Numbered from the stretch's first letter, positions 1 to 7,927 are shown. The stretch is 64,000 nt of DNA from Cerina sp048266425 (GCA_048266425.1 JBLWZN010000003.1:62001-126000), one strand, 5' to 3'. Notes: a model not told the origin generated them from the sequence alone. Numbers and translations: made by a program.

Positions 1-2
1 GA

Positions 3-233
3 CAAACACCTGGAAAGGATGGGCTGCCGGGCGAGTATAGAATGGTAGAAATGAAGGCCATAGAACTTTATGACCTTTCAAAAGATATCAGTGAAACCCA
101 AAACGTGGCTTCCGAATTTCCCGAAGTCGTTGGGGAAATAAAGGATATTGCCGATAACATGCGCTCTAGGCTCGGGGATTCCCTTACCGGAGTGGAAGGG
201 TCGGAAAACAGGCAACCTGGAAGAGTAGACTAA
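3..233 (+). CDS. Sulfatase, C-terminal fragment (cut by window start)
   Basis: The reading frame is open from the first bases and ends at the TAA at 231-233, so only the last ~76 residues are visible. The stretch LPGEYRMVEMKAIELYDLSK followed by DISETQNVASEFPEVV is the typical end of a type I sulfatase, where 'ELYDL..D..ET.N.A...PE' closes the C-terminal subdomain. Sulfatases hydrolyse sulfate esters, in this lineage mostly from algal or host glycans. The catalytic Cys/Ser-x-Pro-x-Arg motif would lie outside the window, so the family call rests on the tail alone. The ATG at 42 is internal, not a real start. Confidence 0.7.
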   Translation, partial: QTPGKDGLPGEYRMVEMKAIELYDLSKDISETQNVASEFPEVVGEIKDIADNMRSRLGDSLTGVEGSENRQPGRVD

Positions 234-379
234 AAGTTCAAGTTCAAACTCAATGCCGATAGCTATCAGTACGATCTCAAAAAGTTTATAAGTTTATGTG
301 TATATAAGTTTATGGGGTTATATTTTTTTGAACTTAACCCTTAACCCTTAACCCTTAACCCTTAACCCTTAACCCTTTT
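232..379. repeat. Intergenic spacer with TTAACCC heptamer array
   Basis: The spacer between the sulfatase and trmN starts with AT-rich words of the AAGTTTATAAGTTTATG type. It then holds six perfect head-to-tail copies of TTAACCC at 334-375. The array ends only 4 bases before the trmN start codon at 380, so it occupies the place where a ribosome-binding or 5' leader region would be. Confidence 0.9.
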
Positions 380-1126
380 ATGAAGCCTTTTAAATTCAAG
401 CAATTCACGATGCATCAAGATCGTTGTGGCATGAAAGTAGGTACGGATGGGGTATTGTTGGGGGCGTGGGTTTCATTGAAGGACATGCCAGGAAGGTTGC
501 TCGACATAGGTGCGGGGACTGGATTGATTGCATTGATGCTCGCCCAACGCAGTGATGCTTTCTCCATAGATGCCGTAGAGTTGGATCCCGACGCTTTTGA
601 GCAATGTGTGGAAAATTTCGAGGCCTCGCCATGGGCCGACCGACTGTTTTGCTACCATACGGATTGGATGGCGTTTGTAAAGGAACTTATTCAGGATACG
701 GATCCCATCGAGAAATACGATTTGATCGTTTCCAACCCACCTTTTTATCAACCCCCACTGTCGTCTTCAAGGGGAGTGCGCTCAATGGGAGAGGCTCGAA
801 GGAGGGCAAGATTCTTTGGAACATTGCCGTTTGAAAACCTGCTAAAGGGAGTTTCGTTAATCCTCTCCGAAGGAGGCACGTTTGCCACTATTATTCCTTT
901 TTTGGAAGAGGAAGGATTTGTTGCCTTGGCCAATACTTTCAGGTTGTTTCCAAAGAGAATAACCAGGGTAAGGGGGAATCCCACATCTGAAATAAAACGC
1001 AGTCTGTTGGAATTTTCATTTGAAAAAATCGAGCCTGAGGTAGAAGGGCTTACTATAGAATTGGGGCGACACCTGTACACCCAGGAGTACATCGATCTTA
1101 CCAAGGACTTTTATCTGAAAATGTGA
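380..1126 (+). CDS. trmN: tRNA1(Val) (adenine-37-N6)-methyltransferase, TrmN/YfiC type
   Basis: A 248-residue class I SAM-dependent methyltransferase that would methylate N6 of A37 next to the anticodon of tRNA-Val. The N-terminal FKFKQF..HQDRCGMKVGTDGVLLGAW block is the hallmark of the YfiC/TrmN6 family. The SAM-binding motif I LLDIGAGTGLIALML lies near residue 41, and the N6-adenine motif NPPFY lies near residue 120. The length matches E. coli TrmN6. The start is the ATG directly after the heptamer array. It appears to be a single-gene unit, since the next gene is convergent. Confidence 0.88.
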   Translation: MKPFKFKQFTMHQDRCGMKVGTDGVLLGAWVSLKDMPGRLLDIGAGTGLIALMLAQRSDAFSIDAVELDPDAFEQCVENFEASPWADRLFCYHTDWMAFVKELIQDTDPIEKYDLIVSNPPFYQPPLSSSRGVRSMGEARRRARFFGTLPFENLLKGVSLILSEGGTFATIIPFLEEEGFVALANTFRLFPKRITRVRGNPTSEIKRSLLEFSFEKIEPEVEGLTIELGRHLYTQEYIDLTKDFYLKM

Positions 1127-1327
1127 CTGTTAAAGCTCAGGTATCAAGCTCAAACTCACAAAGTTTATGAGTTTATTGGTTTATAAGTTTGGAATTGTTT
1201 TATTTTCAACCATCAACCATCAACCATCAACCATCAACCATCAACCATCAACCATCAACCATCAACCATCAACCATCAACCATCAACATCTATCTATCCC
1301 TGTTGAGCTTGATACTTGAACTTGCAC
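1127..1327. repeat. Intergenic spacer with CAACCAT heptamer array
   Basis: This spacer lies between two convergent genes. It holds eleven perfect copies of the heptamer CAACCAT at 1207-1283 plus a partial copy. The array is flanked by inverted copies of a word of the form AAGTATCAAGCTCAA (about 1139-1157 and, reversed, about 1304-1322). A short open frame through the repeat (1189-1446) is a by-product of its composition. No hairpin terminator with a clear T-tract was found. Confidence 0.9.
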
Positions 1328-2632
1328 TTACTTATTCTGTTTCCATCTCATCACTATATAAAAGGGGACGCCCAGCAGGAGCAATAAGAATCCATAAAAT
1401 ACGATGTCCGGACCGGATCCAAAAACGGCCCAAACAGAATAGGTAAATCCTAAGGTTGCCAGGACAAAGGTCTTGATCCAGCTTTTTGCGTGTAGTTTTC
1501 TTTCAATCAGCACCAAAGGGTAGGCCGCCGCCGTAAATACGTAGGGGATAACTGCCGAAAATACCGTAATCTCGGCTATAAATTTAAACTGATCTACCAG
1601 GCCTTGGGTAAAATTCATGAGCATAACGGCGCTTGAAAGTAAACTTCCGATAATCAAGCCGATGATTGGGGCCCCGTTTTTGTTTTCCTTCTTAAAAATG
1701 GGTGGGAAAAGATTGTCCTTGGCGGTTGCCATGGGAACTTGTCCTACGATGATCATCCATCCATTCAAGACCCCTAACCCGGAGATAACCACCCCACCGG
1801 CTACAAAATAGCCCGCATAGTCCCCACCAATACGTTTGGCGGCTTCCGCAAAGGGAGCGGCCGAGTTTTGAAGTAAATCCAAGGGTACAATTCCAAATAG
1901 TACTACAGTGCCCAAAATATATACAACAGCGGTCAAAACCGTACCGAGCATGGTGGCCCTTGAGATTGTGACCTCTGGGTTTTTTACGTTCGCTGCAGGT
2001 ACGGTGGCACATTCCAATCCCAAAAAAGCATAGAGGGTCAATGCTGCCACCACCGGAAAAGTCGCAAAATCACTATTTCCGGTTAAATTAAAGGGAGGAA
2101 AATTTGCCGTATCAAAAAAGAAAAGTCCAACCAGGATTACAAATAGCAAGGGAAGCAGCTTCAGGGCCGTAGTAATTACCTGTACTTTGCCGGATTCTTT
2201 GATGCCCTTGGTGTTTATCCATGTAAAAAGCCATATTAGGGAAAGTCCGGTGAAAACCGCATAATAGGAATTGGTTGCCAAAACAGGAAAAAAGAAACTC
2301 AGGGCACCGACAATGGCAATGGCGATCGCACCGTTGCTCACCCATACCGAGATCCAGTAGCCCCATGCGATAAGAAAACCGACAAAATCACCAAATCCTT
2401 CCCTGGAATAGGCATAAGGCCCTCCACTTTTATTAACAACGATCTTGCTGAAATTGCTAAAAATCTTCGCCAGGATAATGGCTCCTGCCGCTGTAAAGAT
2501 CCAGCCCAAAATGCTGATACTCCCATAAGATGCCAAAGCGGCGGGGAGGACAAAAATACCAACTCCTATCATATTGCCCACTACCAAAGCGGTAGCGGTA
2601 ATCAATCCAATTTTTTGTGGTTTGGAATCCAT
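1328..2632 (-). CDS. APC-family amino acid permease/antiporter (AdiC-like)
   Basis: A 434-residue inner-membrane transporter of about 12 helices. The first helix carries the APC signature GNMIGVGIFVLP, near residues 19-30, which contains the glycine-rich substrate-binding break of helix 1. A GGPYAYSREGFGDFVGFLIAW stretch near residue 70 matches helix 3 of the arginine/agmatine and basic amino-acid exchangers. The length agrees with AdiC/YjeM-type carriers. The substrate cannot be read from the sequence. It stands alone, transcribed towards trmN. Confidence 0.85.
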   Translation of the reverse strand: MDSKPQKIGLITATALVVGNMIGVGIFVLPAALASYGSISILGWIFTAAGAIILAKIFSNFSKIVVNKSGGPYAYSREGFGDFVGFLIAWGYWISVWVSNGAIAIAIVGALSFFFPVLATNSYYAVFTGLSLIWLFTWINTKGIKESGKVQVITTALKLLPLLFVILVGLFFFDTANFPPFNLTGNSDFATFPVVAALTLYAFLGLECATVPAANVKNPEVTISRATMLGTVLTAVVYILGTVVLFGIVPLDLLQNSAAPFAEAAKRIGGDYAGYFVAGGVVISGLGVLNGWMIIVGQVPMATAKDNLFPPIFKKENKNGAPIIGLIIGSLLSSAVMLMNFTQGLVDQFKFIAEITVFSAVIPYVFTAAAYPLVLIERKLHAKSWIKTFVLATLGFTYSVWAVFGSGPDIVFYGFLLLLLGVPFYIVMRWKQNK

Positions 2633-2855
2633 AATTTTTGGTTTGTTAGGTTACCTATGTTATAAAATCCGGTCGAATAAAACTGGTTTAAATGTACAAT
2701 TTATATACTCCCCAAAAATAGAAATTGGGGGAATTTCGGGAATTTTATTTTCAGTTGCCGGGAGGGTGCGGTAATCTGTGGCACCTACCATTGGTCTTTA
2801 TAAACTAAACAATACAAGTTCGGATTGTTATATTTTATTGAATCAGTTCTTTGAT

Positions 2856-2863
2856 TATCTTTG
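2856..2863 (+). promoter_or_regulatory. Candidate -7 box of the acyl-CoA dehydrogenase gene
   Basis: TATCTTTG matches the Bacteroidota -7 consensus TAnnTTTG exactly and lies 23 bases before the start codon at 2887. A possible -33 TTG lies at 2838-2840, but its spacing is short. Assignment is by pattern only. Confidence 0.45.
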
Positions 2864-2886
2864 GAGGGAGCATAAAACGATGAATT

Positions 2887-4065
2887 ATGAAACCTGATCT
2901 CTTTGAATCTCCCGATTATTTTCAGTTGGACGACCTTTTGTCCGAAGAGCATAAGCTGGTTCGCCAGGCCGCCAGGGAATGGGTAAAGCGTTCGGTATCC
3001 CCCATAATTGAAGACTACGCTCAACGGGCGGAATTTCCTGAGCAGATTCTTGCCGGACTGGCGGAAATTGGGGCATTTGGGCCATATATTCCAGAGGAAT
3101 ATGGGGGAGCCGGGTTGGATCAAATCAGTTATGGACTTATCATGCAGGAAATTGAACGGGGCGACAGCGGGGTCCGGTCCACCGCCTCCGTACAATCGTC
3201 ATTGGTCATGTATCCCATTTTCGCCTATGGCACCGAAGAGCAACGCAAGAAATACTTGTCCAAACTTGCGACCGGGGAGTTTATGGGTTGTTTTGGGCTT
3301 ACGGAACCCGATCATGGTTCCAATCCTAGCGGAATGGTCACACGGTTCAAGGATATGGGAGATCATTATCTTTTGAACGGGGCCAAGCTTTGGATTTCCA
3401 ATGCCCCTTTTGCGGATATTGCGGTTATATGGGCCAAGGATGAAAAAGATCGAATCCATGGTTTGATCGTTGAGCGTGGCATGGATGGGTTCTCCACTCC
3501 GGAGACCCACAACAAGTGGTCCTTAAGGGCATCGGCGACAGGGGAACTTATTTTTGACAATGTAAAAGTGCCAAAGGGGAATTTGCTCCCCGGTAAAAGT
3601 GGTTTGGGCGCTCCCTTGGGATGCTTGGACTCTGCAAGGTACGGAATTGCCTGGGGTGCTATCGGTGCGGCGATGGATTGCTATGATACGGCCCTCCGCT
3701 ATGCCAAGGAACGCGTACAGTTTGGAAAACCCATTGCGGCCACCCAGTTGCAACAAAAGAAATTGGCCGAAATGATTACCGAGATTACCAAGGCACAACT
3801 TTTGGCTCTAAGGTTGGGACAGTTAAAAAATGAAGGCAGGGCTTCATCGGCCCAGATTTCCATGGCCAAGCGTAATAATGTGGAGATGGCACTTAAAATT
3901 GCCAGGGAATCCCGGCAGGTTTTGGGCGCAATGGGGATAACTGGGGAATATTCCATTATGCGGCATATGATGAACCTGGAAAGTGTGATTACCTATGAAG
4001 GCACGCATGACATACATTTGCTGATAACTGGGGCAGATATTACCGGGCTACCGGCGTTTCAATAA
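2887..4065 (+). CDS. Acyl-CoA dehydrogenase, glutaryl-CoA dehydrogenase-like
   Basis: A 392-residue FAD flavoenzyme of the acyl-CoA dehydrogenase family. The FAD-binding stretch GCFGLTEPDHGSNPSGM near residue 138 and LWISNAPFADIAVIWA near residue 170 resemble glutaryl-CoA dehydrogenases. The C-terminal YEGTHDIHLLITGADITG contains the glutamate that acts as catalytic base in GCDH. GCDH oxidises and decarboxylates glutaryl-CoA to crotonyl-CoA in lysine/tryptophan breakdown. No electron-transfer flavoprotein or CoA-transferase gene is adjacent, so the pathway is inferred from family resemblance only. Confidence 0.85.
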   Translation: MKPDLFESPDYFQLDDLLSEEHKLVRQAAREWVKRSVSPIIEDYAQRAEFPEQILAGLAEIGAFGPYIPEEYGGAGLDQISYGLIMQEIERGDSGVRSTASVQSSLVMYPIFAYGTEEQRKKYLSKLATGEFMGCFGLTEPDHGSNPSGMVTRFKDMGDHYLLNGAKLWISNAPFADIAVIWAKDEKDRIHGLIVERGMDGFSTPETHNKWSLRASATGELIFDNVKVPKGNLLPGKSGLGAPLGCLDSARYGIAWGAIGAAMDCYDTALRYAKERVQFGKPIAATQLQQKKLAEMITEITKAQLLALRLGQLKNEGRASSAQISMAKRNNVEMALKIARESRQVLGAMGITGEYSIMRHMMNLESVITYEGTHDIHLLITGADITGLPAFQ

Positions 4066-4093
4066 AAATTGGTGTTAAATATACCCGAATGCA

Positions 4094-4462
4094 ATGAAGG
4101 GAATATGGACTATTGGGCTTCTTGTGTTGAGCAACACATTTATGACCTTGGCATGGTATGGCCATCTAAAATTTTCTGAATGGAAATGGTTTGGTAAATT
4201 GGGATTGGCTTCGATAATTCTTATAAGTTGGGGAATCGCGTTGTTCGAGTATATTTTCCAGGTCCCTGCGAATAAAATAGGATACCATGGCAATGGAGGC
4301 CCCTTTACCTTGGTGCAGCTAAAGGTAATTCAAGAAGTTATCACCCTTATTGTGTTTACTGCATTTACCCTTCTGGTCTTTAAAACCGAAACTTTTAAGA
4401 TAAACCATATCATCGCCTTTGTTTTCTTGGTGCTGGCGGTTTATTTTATGTTCAAGGATTGA
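4094..4462 (+). CDS. DMT-family small membrane protein (DUF486)
   Basis: A 122-residue protein with four predicted membrane helices. It begins MKGIWTIGLLVLSNTFMTLAWYGHLKF and contains the conserved FQVPANKIGY block near residue 57, both characteristic of the DUF486/DMT superfamily. Members resemble small multidrug-resistance type transporters, but no transport activity is established for this family. It follows the acyl-CoA dehydrogenase by 28 bases and is probably in the same transcript. Confidence 0.8.
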   Translation: MKGIWTIGLLVLSNTFMTLAWYGHLKFSEWKWFGKLGLASIILISWGIALFEYIFQVPANKIGYHGNGGPFTLVQLKVIQEVITLIVFTAFTLLVFKTETFKINHIIAFVFLVLAVYFMFKD

Positions 4463-4564
4463 AAGAGCCACCCCTTGTCGCTTTTGAAGAATGAAGATAC
4501 CGGGCTGTTGGCCGTCATTTTTCAATACGCAATCCTCTCTTTTCTCTATTCTTTGTTCTCTGAT

Positions 4565-5008
4565 CTAATTACTGACAACTACAACACCCCCGTTGAAATT
4601 GGCCTGATAGTAGAGCATGTCGTAGTAGCTTTTTCCATCTAGGGGACGATTTAGCATTTGTCCGGTGAAAAGACTGTATTCATACCCATCGCAGTCACAT
4701 ATTGCTGATTGGCCTTCGATTTTCATCGTGGAACAGTTGTTGGGGGCATGGTTGGGGCAACTGGCCTCAAAGGCCATATATTGATCAATGCTCGATTTTA
4801 TGACAAACATACCCCTTGTTCCCACCCCATTGGTGCCCACATAGATCGGATTTCCAATATTTTTCAAAGGACTGTAAAGCGGCAGGCTAAGGTTCATCTC
4901 AAAACGAAAACCGGTATCCAACAGGTAAGGGTTGCGATTGGTGCTTTCCTTGCTGCAGGACACCAATAGGATCGCAAATAAAATGATCACTTTATACCGC
5001 ATTTCCAT
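4565..5008 (-). CDS. Rieske-fold-like lipoprotein lacking normal cluster ligands
   Basis: A 147-residue predicted lipoprotein: the signal peptide ends in LLVSC with the lipid-anchored Cys at residue 18. The second half has the layout of a Rieske ferredoxin-like fold: ASCPNHAPNNC near residues 82-92 and ICDCDGYEYSLFTGQ near 103-117. A true Rieske site uses CxH and CxxH. Here the first motif is C84-P-N-H87 and the second is C104-x-C106 with no histidine, so a [2Fe-2S] cluster of the usual type is unlikely. Similar short lipoproteins occur in flavobacteria with no known role. The start may instead be the third codon (MRYK). Confidence 0.65.
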   Translation of the reverse strand: MEMRYKVIILFAILLVSCSKESTNRNPYLLDTGFRFEMNLSLPLYSPLKNIGNPIYVGTNGVGTRGMFVIKSSIDQYMAFEASCPNHAPNNCSTMKIEGQSAICDCDGYEYSLFTGQMLNRPLDGKSYYDMLYYQANFNGGVVVVSN

Positions 5009-5369
5009 TTAACTTTATAGGGTTCACAATATGATATCGGCAAAATTGAACAAAAATTGTGTATATTTGTCTTAAATCCTCTTTAAAAAAGAGGATTTTC
5101 CTATTGAAGAGGTTTAGACTTTTTCTTTTACCTGCAAAAGCCGATATTTTCGGTTCCAAAAAAATGGTCTAAACCTCTTCATTGAGCTCGTTTGTACTTT
5201 TCTTATTGAAGCTAAAAATATTGCTTTAACATGCGGACCGCAGCTTTTTTCATTCCTAAATTTATAGGTTTATAAATCGGGAAAAGCACAATCCAATTGA
5301 ATAGGGGAATTATTTTACTTCCAATCGGATAAAGTTTAAACGAGTTCGTTTATTAAAAACATTGTAGCT
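5009..5369. other. 361-bp intergenic space with large inverted repeats
   Basis: This divergent spacer between the lipoprotein gene and greA contains no plausible protein gene. It holds a TAnnTTTG box (5062-5069), an 11-bp hairpin (5074-5084 with 5088-5098), a 15-bp perfect inverted repeat (5105-5119 with 5167-5181), and a short GC hairpin followed by six Ts (5232-5250). The order resembles promoter, structured RNA, terminator. Confidence 0.75.
5074..5250 (+). ncRNA. Candidate structured RNA upstream of greA
   Basis: The proposed transcript starts just after the -7 box TATATTTG at 5062-5069. It contains a first hairpin, then a long rod closed by GAAGAGGTTTAGAC (5106-5119) pairing with GTCTAAACCTCTTC (5167-5180), an internal A/T-rich bubble, and an apical hairpin CCGA-TCGG at 5141-5153. 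It would end at the TGCG-CGCA stem and T6 tract at 5232-5250. A long rod with an internal bubble is the general shape of 6S RNA, but no family was verified, and the strand is inferred from the -7 box and T-tract. It could also be a transcription-terminating leader or a non-coding repeat. Confidence 0.35.
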
Positions 5370-5823
5370 ATGAGCAAGGTATCTTATTACACACCGGAAG
5401 GATTAAAAAAATTGAAGGATGAGCTCAATCAATTAAGGGATGTGGAGCGTCCCAAAGCTTCCCAAGCTATAGCGGAGGCCNNNNNNNNNNTATGATGCGG
5501 CCAAGGAAGCACAGGGATTACTGGAGTTAAAGATTTCCAAGTTGGAGGAAATCGTGGCCAGTGCCAGGCTTATTGATGAGTCCCAATTGGACGTTTCCAA
5601 AGTGTTGGTCCTGTCGACCGTTAAGTTGAAAAACCAGGGCAATGGTATGGAAATGAAATATACCCTGGTAGCGGAAAGCGAGGCCGATCTTAAATCGGGC
5701 AAAATATCCGTCAGTTCGCCCATTGGCAAGGGATTGTTGGGTAAAAAAGTGGGTGATACCGCAGAAATAAATGTCCCCAACGGAACCATAAAGTTCGAAA
5801 TCTTGGAGATTTCTAGAACTTAG
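5370..5823 (+). CDS. greA: Transcription elongation factor GreA (interrupted by assembly gap)
   Basis: GreA binds the secondary channel of RNA polymerase and stimulates cleavage of backtracked RNA. The start is the ATG at 5370 (MSKVSYYTPEGLKKLKDEL). Before the gap the frame reads ERPKASQAIAEA, and after it YDAAKEAQGLLELKISKLEE. The family has about 11 residues between these, including the Asp and Glu of the catalytic coiled-coil tip, so that tip is hidden in the Ns. The C-terminal FKBP-like domain (YTLVAESEADLKSGKISVSS) is intact to the TAG at 5821. The two halves are in different frames if the gap is taken as exactly 10 bases, which shows the gap size is nominal. This is a sequencing gap, not a pseudogene. 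Confidence 0.92.
5481..5490. other. Assembly gap (10 Ns)
   Basis: Ten Ns inside greA. From the GreA family the true missing length is near 33 bases. Any other length that restores frame must be a multiple of three, so 10 is only a placeholder. Confidence 0.98.
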
Positions 5824-5868
5824 GCCCGCCTGTAAGGATCCTTATAAATTTTAGAGTACTATATTAAG

Positions 5869-5891
5869 CCCCGATAGTGTTGCTATCGGGG
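5869..5891 (+). terminator. Hairpin after greA
   Basis: CCCCGATAG (5869-5877) pairs with CTATCGGGG (5883-5891) around a 5-base loop and is followed by TTTGTATTT. This is a likely rho-independent terminator of greA, 45 bases after its stop. The T-tract is interrupted, so some read-through into the HIT gene is possible. Confidence 0.7.
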
Positions 5892-5909
5892 TTTGTATTT
5901 GGGTTTTTG

Positions 5910-5917
5910 TATATTTG
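5910..5917 (+). promoter_or_regulatory. Candidate -7 box of the HIT gene
   Basis: TATATTTG fits TAnnTTTG exactly and lies between the greA terminator and the HIT start at 5961, so the HIT gene could be transcribed on its own. Confidence 0.45.
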
Positions 5918-5960
5918 ATAAGACTTGTCCCCTAATGGGACCTTGCAAATTGAAATAAAA

Positions 5961-6350
5961 ATGGCCAGTATATTCACAAAAATTATCAACGGTGATATCC
6001 CGTGTTATAAAATCGCGGAGGATGATAATAATTTTGCATTCTTGGACATAAACCCCAATGCCAAGGGACATACACTTTGTATCCCTAAAAGGGAAGTGGA
6101 CAAAATTCTTGATTTGGATGAAGCTTCTTATCTGTCCTTAATGGCATTTTCCAGAAAAGTAGGAAAAGCTGTTGAGAGTGCAATAAAATGCAATAGGGTT
6201 GGGATGATGGTCGTGGGTTTGGAGGTGCCCCATGTACACGTTCATCTAATTCCCCTGAACAGCATGAAGGACGCTACATTTCAACACAAGATAGCAATGA
6301 CCAAGGAAGAATTTGTTTCCGTAGCGGATAAAATAAAATCGTTTCTATAG
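5961..6350 (+). CDS. HIT-family nucleotide hydrolase
   Basis: A 129-residue histidine-triad protein of the Hint/YcfF type. It opens with MASIFTKIINGDIPCYKIAEDD, carries FLDINPNAKGHTLCIPKRE near residues 33-51, and has the catalytic triad as VPHVHVHLIPLN near residue 90. HIT proteins hydrolyse nucleoside phosphoramidates or dinucleotides. The frame continues 12 codons upstream, but the ATG at 5961 fits the family N-terminus and follows the candidate -7 box. Its position directly after greA is typical of Bacteroidota. Confidence 0.9.
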   Translation: MASIFTKIINGDIPCYKIAEDDNNFAFLDINPNAKGHTLCIPKREVDKILDLDEASYLSLMAFSRKVGKAVESAIKCNRVGMMVVGLEVPHVHVHLIPLNSMKDATFQHKIAMTKEEFVSVADKIKSFL

Positions 6351-6400
6351 GGGCCTATTTCAAGAGGTTAAGCAGGGGGTGTCTAGTTTTTGGATAAAAG

Positions 6401-6754
6401 CTAGCCGATCCCCTTTTGAATGTAGAAGTACACCCCTATGGCTACAAGAATGATCAGGAGCAGAACTATTACATAAAACATCATGGTAAAACGGATGGAG
6501 CCTTTGGGTTTCCCGACCATTTTCTGATAATAATCGAACACCCTTTCAATATCTTCCGTCCAGTTGACCGGATAGATGGTGGAACCACATTTCTTACATT
6601 TGATTTCCGATACAACCTCGTCCGTAGTCTTGTGGTAGAGCCTTCCAAACTTGTGCTTTTGGGAAAAGGTAAGTTTTAGCTCTTGATTAAAGCATTCCGG
6701 ACAGTTGTTTGTCAAATCTGCCTCTTTTATCACCTGCATTTTTTCCTGTGCCAT
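6401..6754 (-). CDS. Zinc-ribbon membrane protein, unknown function
   Basis: A 117-residue protein of no known function. CPEC (near residue 18) and CKKC (near residue 53) form a probable four-cysteine zinc ribbon. One hydrophobic helix (MMFYVIVLLLIILVAIGVYFYI) closes the protein near residues 90-112, so the ribbon probably faces the cytoplasm. It begins 3 bases after the stop of the sensor kinase gene, which argues for one transcript and perhaps a shared membrane role. Confidence 0.7.
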   Translation of the reverse strand: MAQEKMQVIKEADLTNNCPECFNQELKLTFSQKHKFGRLYHKTTDEVVSEIKCKKCGSTIYPVNWTEDIERVFDYYQKMVGKPKGSIRFTMMFYVIVLLLIILVAIGVYFYIQKGIG

Positions 6755-6757
6755 AGA

Positions 6758-7909
6758 TTAAGTATTTGTTTTTAGGGATATTTGCATAACGGTACCTTCC
6801 TTTCCGGACGAGAGTACCCTTATTTTGCCCTTGTGGTATTCTTCCACGATTCTTTTTACCAAGGAAAGACCTAAGCCCCAGCCCCTTTTTTTGGAGGTTA
6901 CCCCAGGATTAAAAATAGTTTGAAAATCACTTTTGGGAATGCCGTGGCCCGTATCGGTCACCAAAATGTGGACATGATGGCTCCCTACGGGAATTATCTC
7001 GATGGAGATGCTGCCTTTGCCCCGCATGGCATCGATGCCGTTTTTGACTAAGTTTTCAATGGTCCAATTGTATAGGGAACGATTTAAGAGGACCGGTAAA
7101 CGATCTACCTTGGATTCAAATGTAAACTTGATCAGTTTGGAACTTCGGTGTTTCAGATAGTCAAAGGCATTTTTGGTCTCTTCCACCAAGTCGTATTCAT
7201 CAAGTTTTGGAGAGGAACCGATTTTGGAAAAGCGATCGGTAATGGTTTCCAAACGAGAGATGTCCTTTTCTATTTCATTGGTTATTTGCGGACTTATGTT
7301 CTCGGATTTTAACAACTCGTTCCATCCTAAAAGCGAGGACAGGGGCGTGCCAATTTGATGGGCGGTCTCCTTTGCCATTCCTGCCCAGAGCTTGTTTTGT
7401 TCCGATGCCTTGTTCGTCTTAAAAAAGAAGAACAGTACTGCGGCGAACAAGAAAATAATGAGCAATAGGGCAATGGGGTAATATTTTAGCTTGTTAAGCA
7501 CCTCGGAATTTCCATAATAGAGGGTAGCCAAGTGTTCCCCATTATAATCGATGGATATCGGTTTGTTTTCACTCTGAAATTTTCTTATTTTTTTATTGAT
7601 GTTGGCAGTGTCCAGAACCTCGGTGTCGGGCATATTATTAACCTTGATGGATCGGTCCTTGTTTACCAATATCATTGGCGTAGAGGTGTTGTTCTGAAAG
7701 ATTTTTACGTGCAGATTGCCTAGGTCCGTCTCTTCGGAGGATTGTAATAATTCGGATTGGGCCGTGGCCCAAATCTCCATTTTTAGGCGTTCCTCTTCCT
7801 TGAATTTTTTAAAAAAGCTATTGGTATTCCACAAGATAAGGCTTACAATAACGAAGGAAGCGGCCAGTAGTATAAGATTAGATGTTTTCTTTTTAGGATT
7901 GAAGTCCAT
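6758..7909 (-). CDS. Orphan sensor histidine kinase
   Basis: A membrane sensor kinase of about 383 residues. It has one helix near residues 12-30, a short periplasmic sensor region, a second helix near 145-167, then a HisKA-like segment with the phosphorylated His in AKETAHQIGTPLSSLLGW (about residue 184). The ATPase has the N box (NLVKNGIDAM), the G1 box (DTGHGIP) and the G2 box (GWGLGLSLVKRI). No response regulator is adjacent. A TTG start at 7930 is possible but overlaps a -7 box (7928-7935), so the ATG at 7907-7909 is preferred. Confidence 0.87.
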   Translation of the reverse strand: MDFNPKKKTSNLILLAASFVIVSLILWNTNSFFKKFKEEERLKMEIWATAQSELLQSSEETDLGNLHVKIFQNNTSTPMILVNKDRSIKVNNMPDTEVLDTANINKKIRKFQSENKPISIDYNGEHLATLYYGNSEVLNKLKYYPIALLLIIFLFAAVLFFFFKTNKASEQNKLWAGMAKETAHQIGTPLSSLLGWNELLKSENISPQITNEIEKDISRLETITDRFSKIGSSPKLDEYDLVEETKNAFDYLKHRSSKLIKFTFESKVDRLPVLLNRSLYNWTIENLVKNGIDAMRGKGSISIEIIPVGSHHVHILVTDTGHGIPKSDFQTIFNPGVTSKKRGWGLGLSLVKRIVEEYHKGKIRVLSSGKEGTVMQISLKTNT

Positions 7910-7927
7910 TTGGCCAACGATTACGTT

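Noticed and set aside
334..375. Telomere-like repeat (TTAACCC) as sign of eukaryotic contamination or a linear replicon end
   Set aside because: The unit is TTAACCC rather than the vertebrate TTAGGG/CCCTAA, only six copies are present, and bacterial genes flank both sides without a break.
1207..1283. CRISPR-like array
   Set aside because: Seven-base repeats with no spacers and no cas genes nearby.
1189..1446. An 85-codon open frame running through the heptamer array
   Set aside because: Its protein is mostly the translated repeat (NHQPST) and it runs into the convergent permease gene.
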